DNA of 64,000 nucleotides from Vreelandella azerica (GCF_013112225.1 NZ_JABFHI010000005.1:62001-126000), one strand, 5' to 3'; positions 10,025 through 19,913 are shown, counted from the first letter of the stretch. Made by a program: numbers and translations. Notes: a model not told the origin generated them from the letters alone.

Positions 10025-10546
10025 ATGTTTGATACGTCGATAACCAGTAGGCGCATGAAAAAAACTGCTCTTGATGCCGCTGATATCCGTATCCTCAGCG
10101 CCCTGCAGCGTCATGGCCAACTCAGCAAGACCAAGCTGGCCGAGCTGGTCAATCTTTCTCCTACGCCCTGCTGGGCACGTCTGGATCGCCTGAAATCGGC
10201 GGGCTACATTCGTGGCTATCATGCCGATATCGCACTGGAACGTGTGCTTGATATCACACGTGTCATGGTCAACCTGTCGTTGATGCATCACCGCAAGCAG
10301 GATTTCGAGCGTTTCGAGACCTACATTCGCAATATTGAAGAAATCACCGAGTGTTACGTCACCGGAGGAGGGATGGACTATGTGTTTCAAGTCGTGGTGC
10401 CAAGCCTCGCTGCCTTCCAGCACCTGATGGACCGGCTGCTATCCGAAGACCTGAATATTGATCGCTACTATACCTATTTTATAACTCGCCAGGTCAAGTC
10501 GACCCAGCCAAATCTGGTCGCTCTGACGTCACATGCCAGCCCATAA
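10025..10546 (+). CDS. Lrp/AsnC-family transcriptional regulator
   Basis: Contains the N-terminal Lrp winged helix-turn-helix (LDAADIRILSALQRHGQ, then LAELVNLSPTPCWARLDRL) and a C-terminal RAM/ligand-sensing domain with VTGGGMDYVFQVVV. Lrp-family proteins form octamers and respond to amino acids or related metabolites. The start may be 10025 or the ATG at 10055 (163 residues), which would place LDxxDxxIL nearer to the usual position. It is followed 168 bp later on the same strand by the dmdA-like gene, making it the likely local regulator. Confidence 0.88.
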   Translation: MFDTSITSRRMKKTALDAADIRILSALQRHGQLSKTKLAELVNLSPTPCWARLDRLKSAGYIRGYHADIALERVLDITRVMVNLSLMHHRKQDFERFETYIRNIEEITECYVTGGGMDYVFQVVVPSLAAFQHLMDRLLSEDLNIDRYYTYFITRQVKSTQPNLVALTSHASP

Positions 10547-10714
10547 CCAATTGGTCTGCAGTCAATCAAAAAGTAGTCTTTTCGGTCGTGTTACAAGGCC
10601 AACTTCAGACCGCATCATGGCTTGGCAGACGCTATCCTTCTCACACAATCAACTATCGCACCACACGGCATCATACAGCGGCGTGGGCGATGATAAAAAA
10701 GAGGAGTTAGCGCC

Positions 10715-11856
10715 ATGTCAGCTGTCAATACCGGTTTCGGTACCCAGATCCGTAAGTCTCCCTACTTCGCGGCTACCCAGCGTTGGGGTGCCCAGGGCTA
10801 TTCGGTTTACAACCACATGTATATCCCCCGTGATTTTGGTAGCCCGGAGCAGAATTTCTGGAACCTGGTAAACACCGCCATCCTGTGTGATGTGGGCGTT
10901 GAGCGTCAGGTAGAAATCACCGGACCCGATGCAGCGGAATTTACCCAGCTGCTGACCCCGCGCAACCTGTCGAACATGGCCGTTGGGCAATGCAAGTACG
11001 TGCTGATCACCAATGCCAGCGGCGGTATCCTCAACGACCCTATTTTGCTGCGCCTGGCTGAAAACCACTTCTGGCTGTCACTGGCTGATAGCGACATCCT
11101 GCTATGGGCTCAAGGCGTTGCCATTAACTCAGGGCTTGATGTCACCATCAGCGAACCGGATGTTTCACCTCTGCAGCTGCAGGGCCCGGTGTCTGGCGAG
11201 ATCATGAAGGCTCTGTTTGGCGATAGCATCATGGATCTGCGCTATTACTGGCTGCGCGAGGTGGAGCTGGACGGTATCCCGATGATTGTGTCGCGCACCG
11301 GCTGGTCAAGCGAGTTGGGCTATGAGCTTTATCTGCGTGATGGCAGCCGGGGTGATGAGCTGTGGGAAAAATCATGGCCGCTGGCCAGCCTTTTGGTCTT
11401 CAGCCTGGCCATACCTCGACTATTCGCCGAATTGAAGGCGGCATGCTGTCCTATCATGCCGATGCCGATATTCACACCAACCCCTTTGAGCTGGGTATGG
11501 ATCGCCTGGTGGATCTCGACATGGAAGCAGACTTTATTGGCAAGGCGGCGCTCAAGCGCATCCAGCAGGAAGGCATTCGCCGCAAGCAGGTTGGCCTGTG
11601 CATCGATGGTACCGACCCCTTGAGCGGGCCGAATAGCGATTTCTGGCCGATTAACTGTCAGGGTAAGACCGTTGGCAAGGTCACCTCGGCTGTACATTCT
11701 CCCAGGCTGGCGCGCAATATTGGCCTGGCCATGGTGGATATTAACTATGCTGACATTGGCACCCAGGTAGAAGTAGTGATCGGTGGTGAACCGGTGCAGG
11801 CTGTTGTGGCTGAAAAGCCGTTTTATGATCCTAAAAAGCAACTGGCCGCCGCCTGA
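10715..11856 (+). CDS. dmdA: DmdA-like dimethylsulfoniopropionate demethylase / GcvT-family aminomethyltransferase (frameshifted)
   Basis: About 380 residues of the GcvT fold, which passes a methyl or methylene group to tetrahydrofolate. The protein resembles the marine DmdA group: GYSVYNHM near the N-terminus, ERQVEITGPDA, TQLLTPRNLSNMAVGQC, ENHFWLSLADSDILL, DVSPLQLQGP and RIEGGMLSYHAD. DmdA converts DMSP to methylmercaptopropionate. A typical glycine cleavage T-protein would sit with gcvH/gcvP, absent here. One A is missing from an A-run at 11367-11371; restoring it joins DELWEK to IMAAGQPFG. A GAGGAG site precedes the ATG. Substrate specificity is inferred from similarity recalled by eye, and another methylated substrate (for example a betaine) is possible. 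Confidence 0.72.
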
Positions 11857-11882
11857 ATTCATCCATCGGAAAGGGTAACTTT

Positions 11883-12338
11883 ATGTCAGCACTCTCTATC
11901 GAGCTTGAATGGACGCGCAATACCGCTGAACTGAAACCGGGTGCCTACGCTAAGGCGCACCGGATTGACTATAACAGCGACACCGCGGTGATGGTGGATG
12001 CCGCCCCGGATTGGGGCGGTAACCCTAACAACACCAACCCGGAGCAGGCACTGGCAGCGGCACTTTCCAGCTGCCATATGATGACGTTTCTGGCGCTGGC
12101 GGCAAAGGCAGGCTGGCCGGTTGCCAGCTACCATGATCAGGCAACCGCCGAGCTTGGCAAAAACGCCAAAGGGCAGATGTCGGTCACGCGCATCGATTTG
12201 TATCCGCAAGTGCACTTTGACGAGGGTTTTGAGGTAGATGCTGCAGAACTGGACAAGATGCAGCAGCGCGCGCATCGTTATTGCTTTATTGCCAATACCC
12301 TGGCCGACGATGTTGCCATCGGTATCCAGTCAAGTTAA
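11883..12338 (+). CDS. OsmC/Ohr-family peroxidase
   Basis: A 151-residue OsmC-fold protein with both redox cysteines, in ALSSCHMMTF and HRYCFIANTL. Family members reduce organic hydroperoxides using lipoylated proteins or thiols. It begins 26 bp after the dmdA-like gene and ends 14 bp before the ligase, so it is within the same operon. Its presence between a demethylase and a ligase is unexplained; protection against oxidised sulfur metabolites is one guess. Confidence 0.85.
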   Translation: MSALSIELEWTRNTAELKPGAYAKAHRIDYNSDTAVMVDAAPDWGGNPNNTNPEQALAAALSSCHMMTFLALAAKAGWPVASYHDQATAELGKNAKGQMSVTRIDLYPQVHFDEGFEVDAAELDKMQQRAHRYCFIANTLADDVAIGIQSS

Positions 12339-12352
12339 GGACAGCCGCGCCT

Positions 12353-14049
12353 ATGAACAATCATTCCAATAATAATGAAAGCCATGCCGCTCATACTGAT
12401 GGGCAGGGCAGTAATCCCTACAATCAGGGGCTTGATCGCAACCCGGCCAACTTTCAGCCGCTGACGCCGCTGCAGTTTCTGGAACGCGCTGCCAGCGTCT
12501 TCCCTGAGCATATTGCAATCGTGCATGGTCGCCTGCGCCGTAACTATGCGGACTTCTATACTCGCTCCCGCCAACTGGCATCAGCGCTTACCGAGCGCTA
12601 TGCCATTGGCCGCGGCGATACGGTCAGCGTGGTGTTGACCAACACGCCGGAAATGCTGGAATGCCATTACGGTGTGCCGATGTGCGGTGGCGTATTGCAC
12701 TCGATCAACACGCGCCTGGATGCGGCGACGATTGCCTTTCAGCTTGATCATGCCATGTCAAAAGTGGTGATTGCCGATCGCGCTTTCATGGCGCTGGTAA
12801 AAGAGGCGCTGGCGTTGGCCTCTGTCAGGCCTGTACTGATTGAGGTCAATGACCCCGAAGACGATTCGCCCCTTTCCTCTGCTGAGCTGCCGGGCGATAT
12901 TCCCGACTATGAAGACGTGATCGCCACCGGCAGCCCAGACTTTGCCTGGCTGATGCCGGAAGACGAATGGGACGCCATTTCCATCAATTACACCTCGGGT
13001 ACTACCGGCAATCCCAAGGGTGTGGTCTCCCATCATCGCGGCGCCTATCTACTGGCTCAGGGCAATGCGCTGACCACGTCAATGCAGAAGCATGCGGTCT
13101 ATCTGTGGACGCTACCGATGTTTCACTGCAACGGCTGGTGCTTCCCGTGGACACTTTCGGCGATTGTCGGCACTCATGTTTGTCTGCGTCAGGTGCGCGC
13201 CGAGCCCATCTGGGCAGCGCTGGCCAATGAAGGCGTCACGCATCTGTGCGGTGCGCCGATAGTGATGTCGCTGCTGATTGATACCCCTGAGGTCGAACGG
13301 CCCCTACTGGATCGCCAGGTGCAGTTCTTTACTGCCGCCGCCCCACCGCCCGAGCGGGTGCTGGCAAGTATGAACACTCTGGGGTTTGATGTTATCCACC
13401 TCTACGGCCTGACAGAAACCTATGGCCCTGCGGTGGTAAATGACTGGCATCTTGACTGGTCAGACTGCTCCCAGGAGGAGCAGGCGCGGCTCAAGGCCCG
13501 CCAGGGGGTTCGCTACCTGCCGTTGGAACAGCTGGAGGTGCTTGACCCGGTCAGCGGTGAACCGGTTCCCCATGACGGTGAAACCCTGGGCGAGGTGATG
13601 TTTCGCGGCAACGTGGTGATGAAAGGCTACTTCCGCAACCCGGAAGCCACTGCCGAAGCGTTTGCCAACGGCTGGTTTCATTCCGGTGACCTGGCCGTAG
13701 TACACCCGGATGGCTATCTGCAGCTCAAGGATCGCACCAAGGATGTGATCATTTCCGGCGGCGAAAACATCTCGTCCATCGAGATTGAGGAAGTGCTCTA
13801 TCGTCATCCCGCCGTCAGCGTGGCAGCCGTAGTCGCCATGCCCCATGAAAAGTGGGGGAGACGCCTTGCGCCTTTATTGAGCTTACCTCCAACAGCGAGG
13901 CAGATGAAGACACCTTACGGCAGTGGTGTCGTGACCACCTGGCGCCTTATAAAGTGCCACGTGAATTTGTATTCGCCACCATTCCGCGTACCTCCACCGG
14001 CAAGATCCGCAAGGTCGCCCTGAGAGATCAAATGCGCGAACCTTCGTAG
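12353..14049 (+). CDS. AMP-forming acyl-CoA ligase, DmdB-like (frameshifted)
   Basis: About 565 residues of the ANL adenylating family. Motifs: YTSGTTGNPKGV (P-loop A3), LYGLTETYGPAV (A5), GWFHSGDLAVVHPDGY (A7), KDRTKDVIISGGENISS (A8) and PRTSTGKIRK with the catalytic Lys (A10). In a dmdA operon the expected role is DmdB, ligation of methylmercaptopropionate to CoA, but medium-chain fatty acids are the alternative. One G is missing from the run at 13854-13858; restoring it joins HEKWGE to TPCAFIEL. ATG 12353 is preferred; the longer frame from 12281 overlaps the OsmC gene. Confidence 0.8.
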
Positions 14050-14094
14050 GCATTATTAAGTGCTTAGGTGTTGATAAGAGAGTAATGACCAAGA

Positions 14095-14122
14095 AAAAAG
14101 CCCCGAATCATCGGGGCTTTTT
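14095..14122. terminator. Bidirectional intrinsic terminator
   Basis: AAAAAGCCCCGA (14095-14106) pairs with TCGGGGCTTTTT (14111-14122) across a 4-nt loop, with A- and T-runs built into the stem. It ends the demethylase operon and the convergent secreted-protein gene. Confidence 0.9.
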
Positions 14123-14153
14123 ACTGCGAGCCTGCTAAGTGTCGTGTCGCTAC

Positions 14154-15833
14154 TTATTGTTGCTTAGCCCGATCGATGGCAAACACCGTGGTGGTACCGC
14201 TGACTTCGTTACCGACAATCAATAGCGGCCGACCGTCAGCATCCGGGCTCGTGTCGGCAGACACAAAATACAGGCCCTCTGCCCCAAGGTCAGTTTGGGT
14301 CAGTGCCTCAGGCTCGTTGGCAAGACTGAAGTCACGGTGGTTGATATAGTCCACCAGGGTGGTATCAGCCGGTGAAGTGATATCGTACATCATGATGCCA
14401 CCGATCCTTTCCAAGCCAACAAAGGCATAGGTGCTATCATCAATGCGGCCGATCGCAATGCCTTCAGGCTCTGGGCCTTTGTCATCTGAACGTGCGTCAA
14501 AGCTGTCGTTTTCGTCGTTGTTTGAATTGAAGTCATCCGGGAACATTGCGGCGATGGTTTCTTCCATCTGTGATCCAGTGTCGAAGACTTTCTTAAGGCC
14601 GTCAGCAGTCACCTGGAAAATGGACATGGAGCGTGCCCCATAGGCATACAGGGTGTCGTAAACGCACGCACTTTCAATATCCGTTGACAGGGCCGACGGG
14701 TCGCAGCCGTTACTCACACCCAATGTCGAGGTGACGCGCAGACGGCCAAGATTTTCTTCTTTCTGGAGAGTTTCAGCATCCGGGAAGGCAGTCGGGTCCA
14801 GTTGCAGGTTCTTGACCCGGAATTCCTCGCTCCAGGCATCATAATCACGGGCATCACCTTCATTGGCGGTGACAATATACGTCTCGCCGTCGGTCTCGTA
14901 GACGCGAATCGTATCGGGCTGGTAAACGCCCATGATTGGCCAGTGCTGGATATTGATGGCGTCATCCCGGTTGCTGGCGTCGAGCCCCTTGCCCGACCAA
15001 TTACCATCAGCTGACCAATCCTTGAAACCTAGTGGGAAAATATCGCTGACCGTTGCAGATGCGATATCGACAACCCCGATGGCATTGTTTTCCTGCAAAG
15101 AGATGTAGGCGGTGCTGGAATCGGCGGAAACCTCTACCCATTCAGGTTCCATATCCTGGGCGGCACTGGCGCCTGGGCCAAAGATCCGCACACCTGCTTC
15201 ACGCAGGGCATCTTCCTGGCCGTTAAACGCTTGAAAGTGGGCGTGACGAACGTCTGCCTGGGTCAGGTTTTCGATACCGACGGAAAGGTCAATGACCGAG
15301 ACACTGCCTTCGGGGTCAACAGTATAGTCGTCATTGGGCTCACCTTCGTTGGCGACGACGACGTAACGGCCGTCTGGTGAGAAGGTCAGGGCATCAGGAA
15401 GGGCGCCAGCTTCAACAAAGCTTAGGCGATTACCGTTGGTGTCATAAAAAGCCACGACGCCGGGGTCCGTGGCTTCCTGGGCTTCTACCGCGATCGCGAG
15501 GGTGCCATTCATGACGGCAATACTGTTGGCGTCTGCCCCCAGGTCTGAAACGTCAATGGTGGACACCAGCTTCAGACGGCTGGGGTTGCTCATATCGAAA
15601 ATATCAACCTGACCGCTGGCCGCGTTGATGACAAAGGTGCGCTCAGACGCTGGATCAAACGCGGTAATTTCAGCGGCGCTTTCGTCAAAAACACCGCTCT
15701 GATAGTGACCAATGGCAGAAAGCGTATGCGCCTTGGTTGGCTGAGCAGAAACGCTAGCGTGGCCGTAACTGGCCACAAGAGCACCACTGACAAGTGTGGC
15801 CAGAATAGCCGCGGCGAGAGGTTTGGGCTGCAT
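14154..15833 (-). CDS. Secreted choice-of-anchor I / beta-propeller-like protein
   Basis: A 559-residue exported protein with a signal peptide (LVSGALVASYGHA region). The body consists of repeated beta-propeller-like units: FVINAASGQVDIFD, DALTFSPDGRYVVVANEGEP, TAYISLQENNAIGVVDI, IVTANEGDARDYD and GPEPEGIAIG. Such proteins are often annotated as choice-of-anchor I or alkaline-phosphatase-like, with poorly proven function. NEGEPNDDYTVDP-type acidic loops suggest calcium binding. It is a single gene with a long 5' region (15834-16086) shared divergently with the lipoprotein gene. Intact. Confidence 0.75.
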   Translation of the reverse strand: MQPKPLAAAILATLVSGALVASYGHASVSAQPTKAHTLSAIGHYQSGVFDESAAEITAFDPASERTFVINAASGQVDIFDMSNPSRLKLVSTIDVSDLGADANSIAVMNGTLAIAVEAQEATDPGVVAFYDTNGNRLSFVEAGALPDALTFSPDGRYVVVANEGEPNDDYTVDPEGSVSVIDLSVGIENLTQADVRHAHFQAFNGQEDALREAGVRIFGPGASAAQDMEPEWVEVSADSSTAYISLQENNAIGVVDIASATVSDIFPLGFKDWSADGNWSGKGLDASNRDDAINIQHWPIMGVYQPDTIRVYETDGETYIVTANEGDARDYDAWSEEFRVKNLQLDPTAFPDAETLQKEENLGRLRVTSTLGVSNGCDPSALSTDIESACVYDTLYAYGARSMSIFQVTADGLKKVFDTGSQMEETIAAMFPDDFNSNNDENDSFDARSDDKGPEPEGIAIGRIDDSTYAFVGLERIGGIMMYDITSPADTTLVDYINHRDFSLANEPEALTQTDLGAEGLYFVSADTSPDADGRPLLIVGNEVSGTTTVFAIDRAKQQ

Positions 15834-16086
15834 ACGGGGAATACTCTATCAATCAACAGTGAAGGTCAGCGCGAGCGGCAAACACGCGTAAAGCGAGTGA
15901 ATGCCGAGAAACACTTCTAATACTTTATGCCTTTCAGATGACAGTCAGATGTCGCTATCTTTGCCATCTAATCAGGCAGCATTGATCGGTTTATCAGCGA
16001 ATGCGGGGATATAAATTTAGCGGTGCCTTTAGTAAGCAGCCATGTATTACTATTGCGTGTTTAACTGGCTAATACAGGAAGGCAGA

Positions 16087-16806
16087 ATGAAAAAATGGTT
16101 AGCACTGGCAGGCATGATGGTGATTACCAGCGGTTGTCAGAATATGGATGCGATGGCGCCCTTGATGGATGCCGGCTCACAAATGGGCGGTACTTCAAGC
16201 CAGCTTGAGGCGTCTCCTCTGGCCCGTGGTATCAAGCAGGCGCTGGCGCTGAGTTCAGAGCGGGCCAGCGCCAATCTTTCCAGGCCTGGGGCCTTCGATA
16301 TACCCCTGCCGGGTGCTGGCCAGCAGATTGCTGATACCTTGCGTCAATTTGGTATGGGGCAGTATGTTGACCCTGTGCAGGATGCCATGAACCGCGGAGC
16401 CGAGCAGGCCGTGGCGGAAGCCGCACCGGTGTTCAAAAATGCGGTGCGTGAAATGAGTGTGGATGATGCCATGGGCATTATTCGCGGTGGCGATACCGCG
16501 GCTACCCAGTATTTCCGTACCAATACTGAAAGCGCTCTGCGTTCACGCTTTGCACCTATTGTGCAAAGCAATCTTGAGCAGACGGGCTTTTATGATCAGT
16601 ACCAGTCGATGCTGGACGTCTACGACCAGCTACCCATGACCAATCTGCCGGAGATGGATCTGGAGAGCTATGTCGTTGATAACAGTATGGAAGCTTTATT
16701 CAGTGAGATTGGCAGACAGGAAAGCTTGATTCGTCAGGACCCAGCAGGGCAGGGAAGTGCTCTGATCGGTCAGGCGTTCGGGTTGCTGGGTAGTCAGTCC
16801 GAATAG
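16087..16806 (+). CDS. DUF4197-family lipoprotein
   Basis: A 239-residue protein with a lipoprotein signal (MKKWLALAGMMVITSGC, lipobox Cys at about 17). The body carries DUF4197 features: GIKQALALSSERA, IPLPGAGQQIADTLRQFGMG, MNRGAEQAV, MSVDDAMGIIRGGDTAATQYF. It is expected in the periplasm or at the outer membrane. Function is unknown for the family. Start 16087 is chosen for the AGGAAGG site and signal peptide; an upstream ATG at 16042 adds only a non-signal stretch. Confidence 0.85.
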   Translation: MKKWLALAGMMVITSGCQNMDAMAPLMDAGSQMGGTSSQLEASPLARGIKQALALSSERASANLSRPGAFDIPLPGAGQQIADTLRQFGMGQYVDPVQDAMNRGAEQAVAEAAPVFKNAVREMSVDDAMGIIRGGDTAATQYFRTNTESALRSRFAPIVQSNLEQTGFYDQYQSMLDVYDQLPMTNLPEMDLESYVVDNSMEALFSEIGRQESLIRQDPAGQGSALIGQAFGLLGSQSE

Positions 16807-16852
16807 ATCGCATAGAGGTAAGCTATTTCGCTGAAGGTTGTCGGGGCTTTGT

Positions 16853-17455
16853 TCAAGCCTCGCCACCCAGCAGTTTCACCATGGCGTCATGACCTTCCAG
16901 GGCCGCCCAGTGCAGGGCGTTCTGGCCATCCTGGTCGGCCAGCAAAGGGTTGGCGCCGTGCTCCAGCAAGGCATTAGCCAGGTCAAGATTGTTTTGCTTG
17001 GCGGCCCATATCAGCGCTGTCCAGCCCAGGTCGTCCTGATGGTTGGGGTTGGCACCTTCTTTCAACAGGAAGCTGGCGACGGCTGGCTGCTCGCTGACAA
17101 CCGCAATCATCAAGGGCGTGTATTGGCTGTTATCCTGATGCTCCAGGCTGGCGCCTGCCTGATACAGCGCTTTTACCATGGCCATATTGCCTAACGAGGC
17201 GGCTTTCATCAGTGGTGAAAACCCACAATTATCAGCCAAATCAAGTGCGGCGCCGCGTTTTATTAAACCTTCTACGTCATCCTGCTGCTGGTTTTCCACG
17301 GCCAGGAAAAGCGCCGTGCGGCCGTAGTGGTCGCGCTGGTTGATATCGTGGGTGGCCAGCTGATAAATGCCTACAAGTATGGCGCCAACCAGTAAGGTTG
17401 ACGCCATACCACTGAGCATAGGAAAGCGCATGAATAGCGCCTTGAATGCAGACAA
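16853..17455 (-). CDS. Membrane-anchored ankyrin-repeat protein
   Basis: 200 residues: one transmembrane helix (about 14-34) followed by five ankyrin repeats, recognisable from YGRTALFLAVENQ, GFSPLMKAASLGN, YTPLMIAVVSEQ, GWTALIWAAKQNN and GQNALHWAALEGH at 33-residue spacing. The repeats should lie in the periplasm and mediate protein contacts. It is the most distal gene of a minus-strand run that includes SQR. Partner unknown. Confidence 0.85.
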   Translation of the reverse strand: MSAFKALFMRFPMLSGMASTLLVGAILVGIYQLATHDINQRDHYGRTALFLAVENQQQDDVEGLIKRGAALDLADNCGFSPLMKAASLGNMAMVKALYQAGASLEHQDNSQYTPLMIAVVSEQPAVASFLLKEGANPNHQDDLGWTALIWAAKQNNLDLANALLEHGANPLLADQDGQNALHWAALEGHDAMVKLLGGEA

Positions 17456-17490
17456 GACTTTCTCCGCCGTTGATGGGTATTGCAGAGTGT

Positions 17491-17829
17491 TCAGGTGTCT
17501 TGGCCTTTGACTAGATAGCTCAACGGGTGAAGTAACAAGAATGCCACAACAAAGGCGCCAATAATGCTGCCAATGGCGGCCACCCAGTCAAATACAGTAT
17601 TAATGTAGGTGAACTGTGAGTTGGTTAGCCAGGGCGCCCAGAAAAAAGCCGAAAGTCCAATCAGGGCTGCTATGCCGGTCGCCAGCATGCAACGATACTG
17701 GGTGATCTGATAGCCGCGCATGTAGGCAAGCAGATGAACAGCCAGAAGAATCACCACACCCGCTATAATCAGCCAGGCAAAGGGCGCAAGGGCATACATC
17801 AGGACGGTAAAAATACTCGATATTGACAT
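17491..17829 (-). CDS. Small inner-membrane protein next to SQR (DUF5368-like)
   Basis: 112 residues with three hydrophobic segments (VLMYALAPFAWLIIAGVVIL, a middle helix around GIAALIGLSAFFWA, and a C-terminal one around IIGAFVVAFLLLH). Length and arrangement suggest the DUF5368 family; this assignment is tentative. The start is at 17829 because GGAGG lies just upstream in the message. It follows the SQR gene by 13 bp, so the two are co-transcribed, and it might help anchor SQR or transfer electrons to quinone (inference). Confidence 0.7.
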   Translation of the reverse strand: MSISSIFTVLMYALAPFAWLIIAGVVILLAVHLLAYMRGYQITQYRCMLATGIAALIGLSAFFWAPWLTNSQFTYINTVFDWVAAIGSIIGAFVVAFLLLHPLSYLVKGQDT

Positions 17830-17842
17830 TAATAGCCTCCTG

Positions 17843-19228
17843 TTATGCCTGGCCTTCAAGCACGGCGTAGTAAGCGGGTTGCAGCATGTAGTCTTTCATT
17901 ACCCAGACGGCCCAGGATTCATCCTTGGGGTCAATGAACGGGAAAGTAGGCATGAAAGCGTAGTTATCTTCATAGCCAAACTCAACCAGCATGGCCTTGC
18001 CGATACCGGTAATCATCGGGCAAGAAGTATAGCCATCGTGACGCGCCGTCAGGCTTTTGCCCTGAATGGCTGCAAGCAGGTTGGCTTCCACCACTGGAGC
18101 CTGAGCCTTGACGCTGGCGGCGGTCTTGTTGATCGGTGCACCGATCACATCGCCAATACCAAAAACTTCTGGATAACGCTTGTGCTGCAGGGTGTGGATA
18201 TCCACATCCAGCCATTCCCCCTGATGGGGACCATCCTGGGCAATCAGGTCGCTTTGCTTGACGAAGTCAGGTGCACTCATGGGCGGCACAACGTGGATAA
18301 AGTCGTAATCAGCAATAATAGTGGGCTTGCCTTGCGCATTAGCTGTGCCTGAACGCAGGTCGTTGGGTACAACCAGGCTGCCTTGATCACCTTCAAAGGT
18401 AAATTCTGCCTGCTTAGCCTGTGGGTCAATAGCCGAAAGGCGGTAATGATGGCGACGGTTAACGCCTTGCTCATCAAAGCGCTGCTTGACGAAGTCGTTG
18501 ACCCAGGGCTGTGAGAAAAGACCCCCTGTCGGCGACATGAAGTCGACATCGAACGCGTCCCGGCGGCCACTTTCTTCCAGGTGAGTAAGCGTAGTGAAAG
18601 TCATTTTCAGCGGCGCACCCGCGCATTTCACCGCTGTCGGCGCTGAGGTGAAAATACCCTTACCTTCACCGCTGTCGATCCAGCCTTTAATGGCCTGGCG
18701 AGTGCGAGCAGCACCTTCAACGCTGGCATAAACACTGCCAATACCGTGCTGGCCCACCAGGTCGGACGACATGCCATCAATCAGGTTGTAGTTAAGCTGC
18801 AGGCCGGTCGCGACCACCAGATAGTCATATTCCAGGCTTTCACCGTTGGCTAGGTCAACGCGGCGGTTCTCTGCATCAATACCAGCGGCATACTGGCGTA
18901 CCCAGTTAATGCCCTGGGGTACGAAGTCTGCATTGGGGCGCATGGTTTTCTCTGGATGCCATACGCCGGAGGCGACGAGCGTCCAGCCGGGCTGGTAGTG
19001 ATGAGTATCACGCGGCTCAATCAGGGTGATGGTGCCACCACGCAGACGGGTAGCGAGGCGGTTAGCCATAGCCATGCCTGACGCACCACCACCGACCACC
19101 ACAATTCTTGCCTGAGTATCGATGGTATTGGCCTGCAATGCGCTGGTGTAGAGCAAACCGCTGGCGCTAAGGCCCGCTCCAGCCTTGAGCAGCTGGCGGC
19201 GACTGAGAGTGAAAGGGGATTTTTTCAT
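17843..19228 (-). CDS. sqr: Sulfide:quinone oxidoreductase-like flavoprotein, Tat-exported
   Basis: A 461-residue FAD protein. A twin-arginine signal (SRRQLLKAGAGLSASG) precedes the FAD fold (IVVVGGGASGMAMA). SQR-type cysteines occur in TAVKCAGAPLKM and YTSCPMITGIGKAM, the two redox-active positions, and the C-terminus carries the membrane-associated PAYYAVLEG tail. SQR oxidises sulfide to persulfide or polysulfide and reduces ubiquinone. Flavocytochrome c sulfide dehydrogenase is the main alternative, but no cytochrome partner gene is adjacent. An AT-rich inverted repeat (19265-19278) lies upstream. Intact. Confidence 0.82.
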   Translation of the reverse strand: MKKSPFTLSRRQLLKAGAGLSASGLLYTSALQANTIDTQARIVVVGGGASGMAMANRLATRLRGGTITLIEPRDTHHYQPGWTLVASGVWHPEKTMRPNADFVPQGINWVRQYAAGIDAENRRVDLANGESLEYDYLVVATGLQLNYNLIDGMSSDLVGQHGIGSVYASVEGAARTRQAIKGWIDSGEGKGIFTSAPTAVKCAGAPLKMTFTTLTHLEESGRRDAFDVDFMSPTGGLFSQPWVNDFVKQRFDEQGVNRRHHYRLSAIDPQAKQAEFTFEGDQGSLVVPNDLRSGTANAQGKPTIIADYDFIHVVPPMSAPDFVKQSDLIAQDGPHQGEWLDVDIHTLQHKRYPEVFGIGDVIGAPINKTAASVKAQAPVVEANLLAAIQGKSLTARHDGYTSCPMITGIGKAMLVEFGYEDNYAFMPTFPFIDPKDESWAVWVMKDYMLQPAYYAVLEGQA

Positions 19229-19264
19229 AACGAGCTCCGAGATATGTGCCTCGATGAAATTTAG

Positions 19265-19278
19265 TTATATTTTTATAA
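19265..19278. promoter_or_regulatory. AT-rich inverted repeat upstream of SQR
   Basis: TTATA (19265-19269) and TATAA (19274-19278) are inverted around four T residues, 37 bp upstream of the SQR start codon. A related arrangement (TTATAAGT to AACTATAA, 20619-20638) lies 10 bp upstream of the rhodanese start. A shared sulfide-responsive repressor site is conceivable, but short AT palindromes arise easily by chance. Confidence 0.25.
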
Positions 19279-19439
19279 TTAATGTAGTCTTAATCTTGCC
19301 AGATTGTCATCGTCATTTAGTCCAATGGGTTGTGATTCGCTACTCAATAAGCGCTGACTGGTCAAGACAAGTGCCCGGCGTGAGTGCCGGGCAGTCATTA
19401 AGCATGCTTAGTGCAATTTTCGATATTCGAAAGTAGCAA

Positions 19440-19913
19440 TTAGAATTCGAAAACCGGAATGGCAGGGTCGCGCATCATTTCGGCCATCGGGCCAGGCGCG
19501 GCAACGCCAACCCCTTCAAGTAGGTCATCTTCAGCGTAATCGGTATTGGGCAGATAGATGGCGCACACATCCACTGAAACGCCTTCTCCCATCATCATTT
19601 TAAGCAGGCCTTCCGGTGCGAGCTTTTCCATGGGGTTGCTGGGCGGTGTGTTAATGGGCGCTTCGCTGGCGTAACCGTCAACGGCCAGATCACCTGCCGC
19701 ATCGCAAAGCAGGATGTGCAGGTCAGTGCCTTGCTGACGCATGGCGTTACCCAGAATCATAGCCATGCTCTGGGTTTCAATCGCATCACTGGTGACAATC
19801 ATCAGAGCCTGATCATTTGTCTCAGCGTGGTCGCCATGATTTTCGGCCAGGGCATGAGTAGAAAGGGCAGCGGTGGCTGCCAGCGTGGCGGTTGCAATCA
19901 GTGTCAGGCGCAT
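19440..19913 (-). CDS. Periplasmic DsrE-family protein
   Basis: 157 residues with a cleavable signal peptide (ending STHALA) and a DsrE-like alpha/beta domain: ALMIVTSDAIETQSMAMILGNAMRQQG, HILLCDAAGDLA and VDVCAIYLPN. The two cysteines sit at loop positions where DsrE/TusD proteins carry persulfide. It could accept or relay sulfane sulfur produced by the neighbouring SQR. It has its own upstream region of 80 bp after the rhodanese gene. Intact. Confidence 0.78.
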   Translation of the reverse strand: MRLTLIATATLAATAALSTHALAENHGDHAETNDQALMIVTSDAIETQSMAMILGNAMRQQGTDLHILLCDAAGDLAVDGYASEAPINTPPSNPMEKLAPEGLLKMMMGEGVSVDVCAIYLPNTDYAEDDLLEGVGVAAPGPMAEMMRDPAIPVFEF

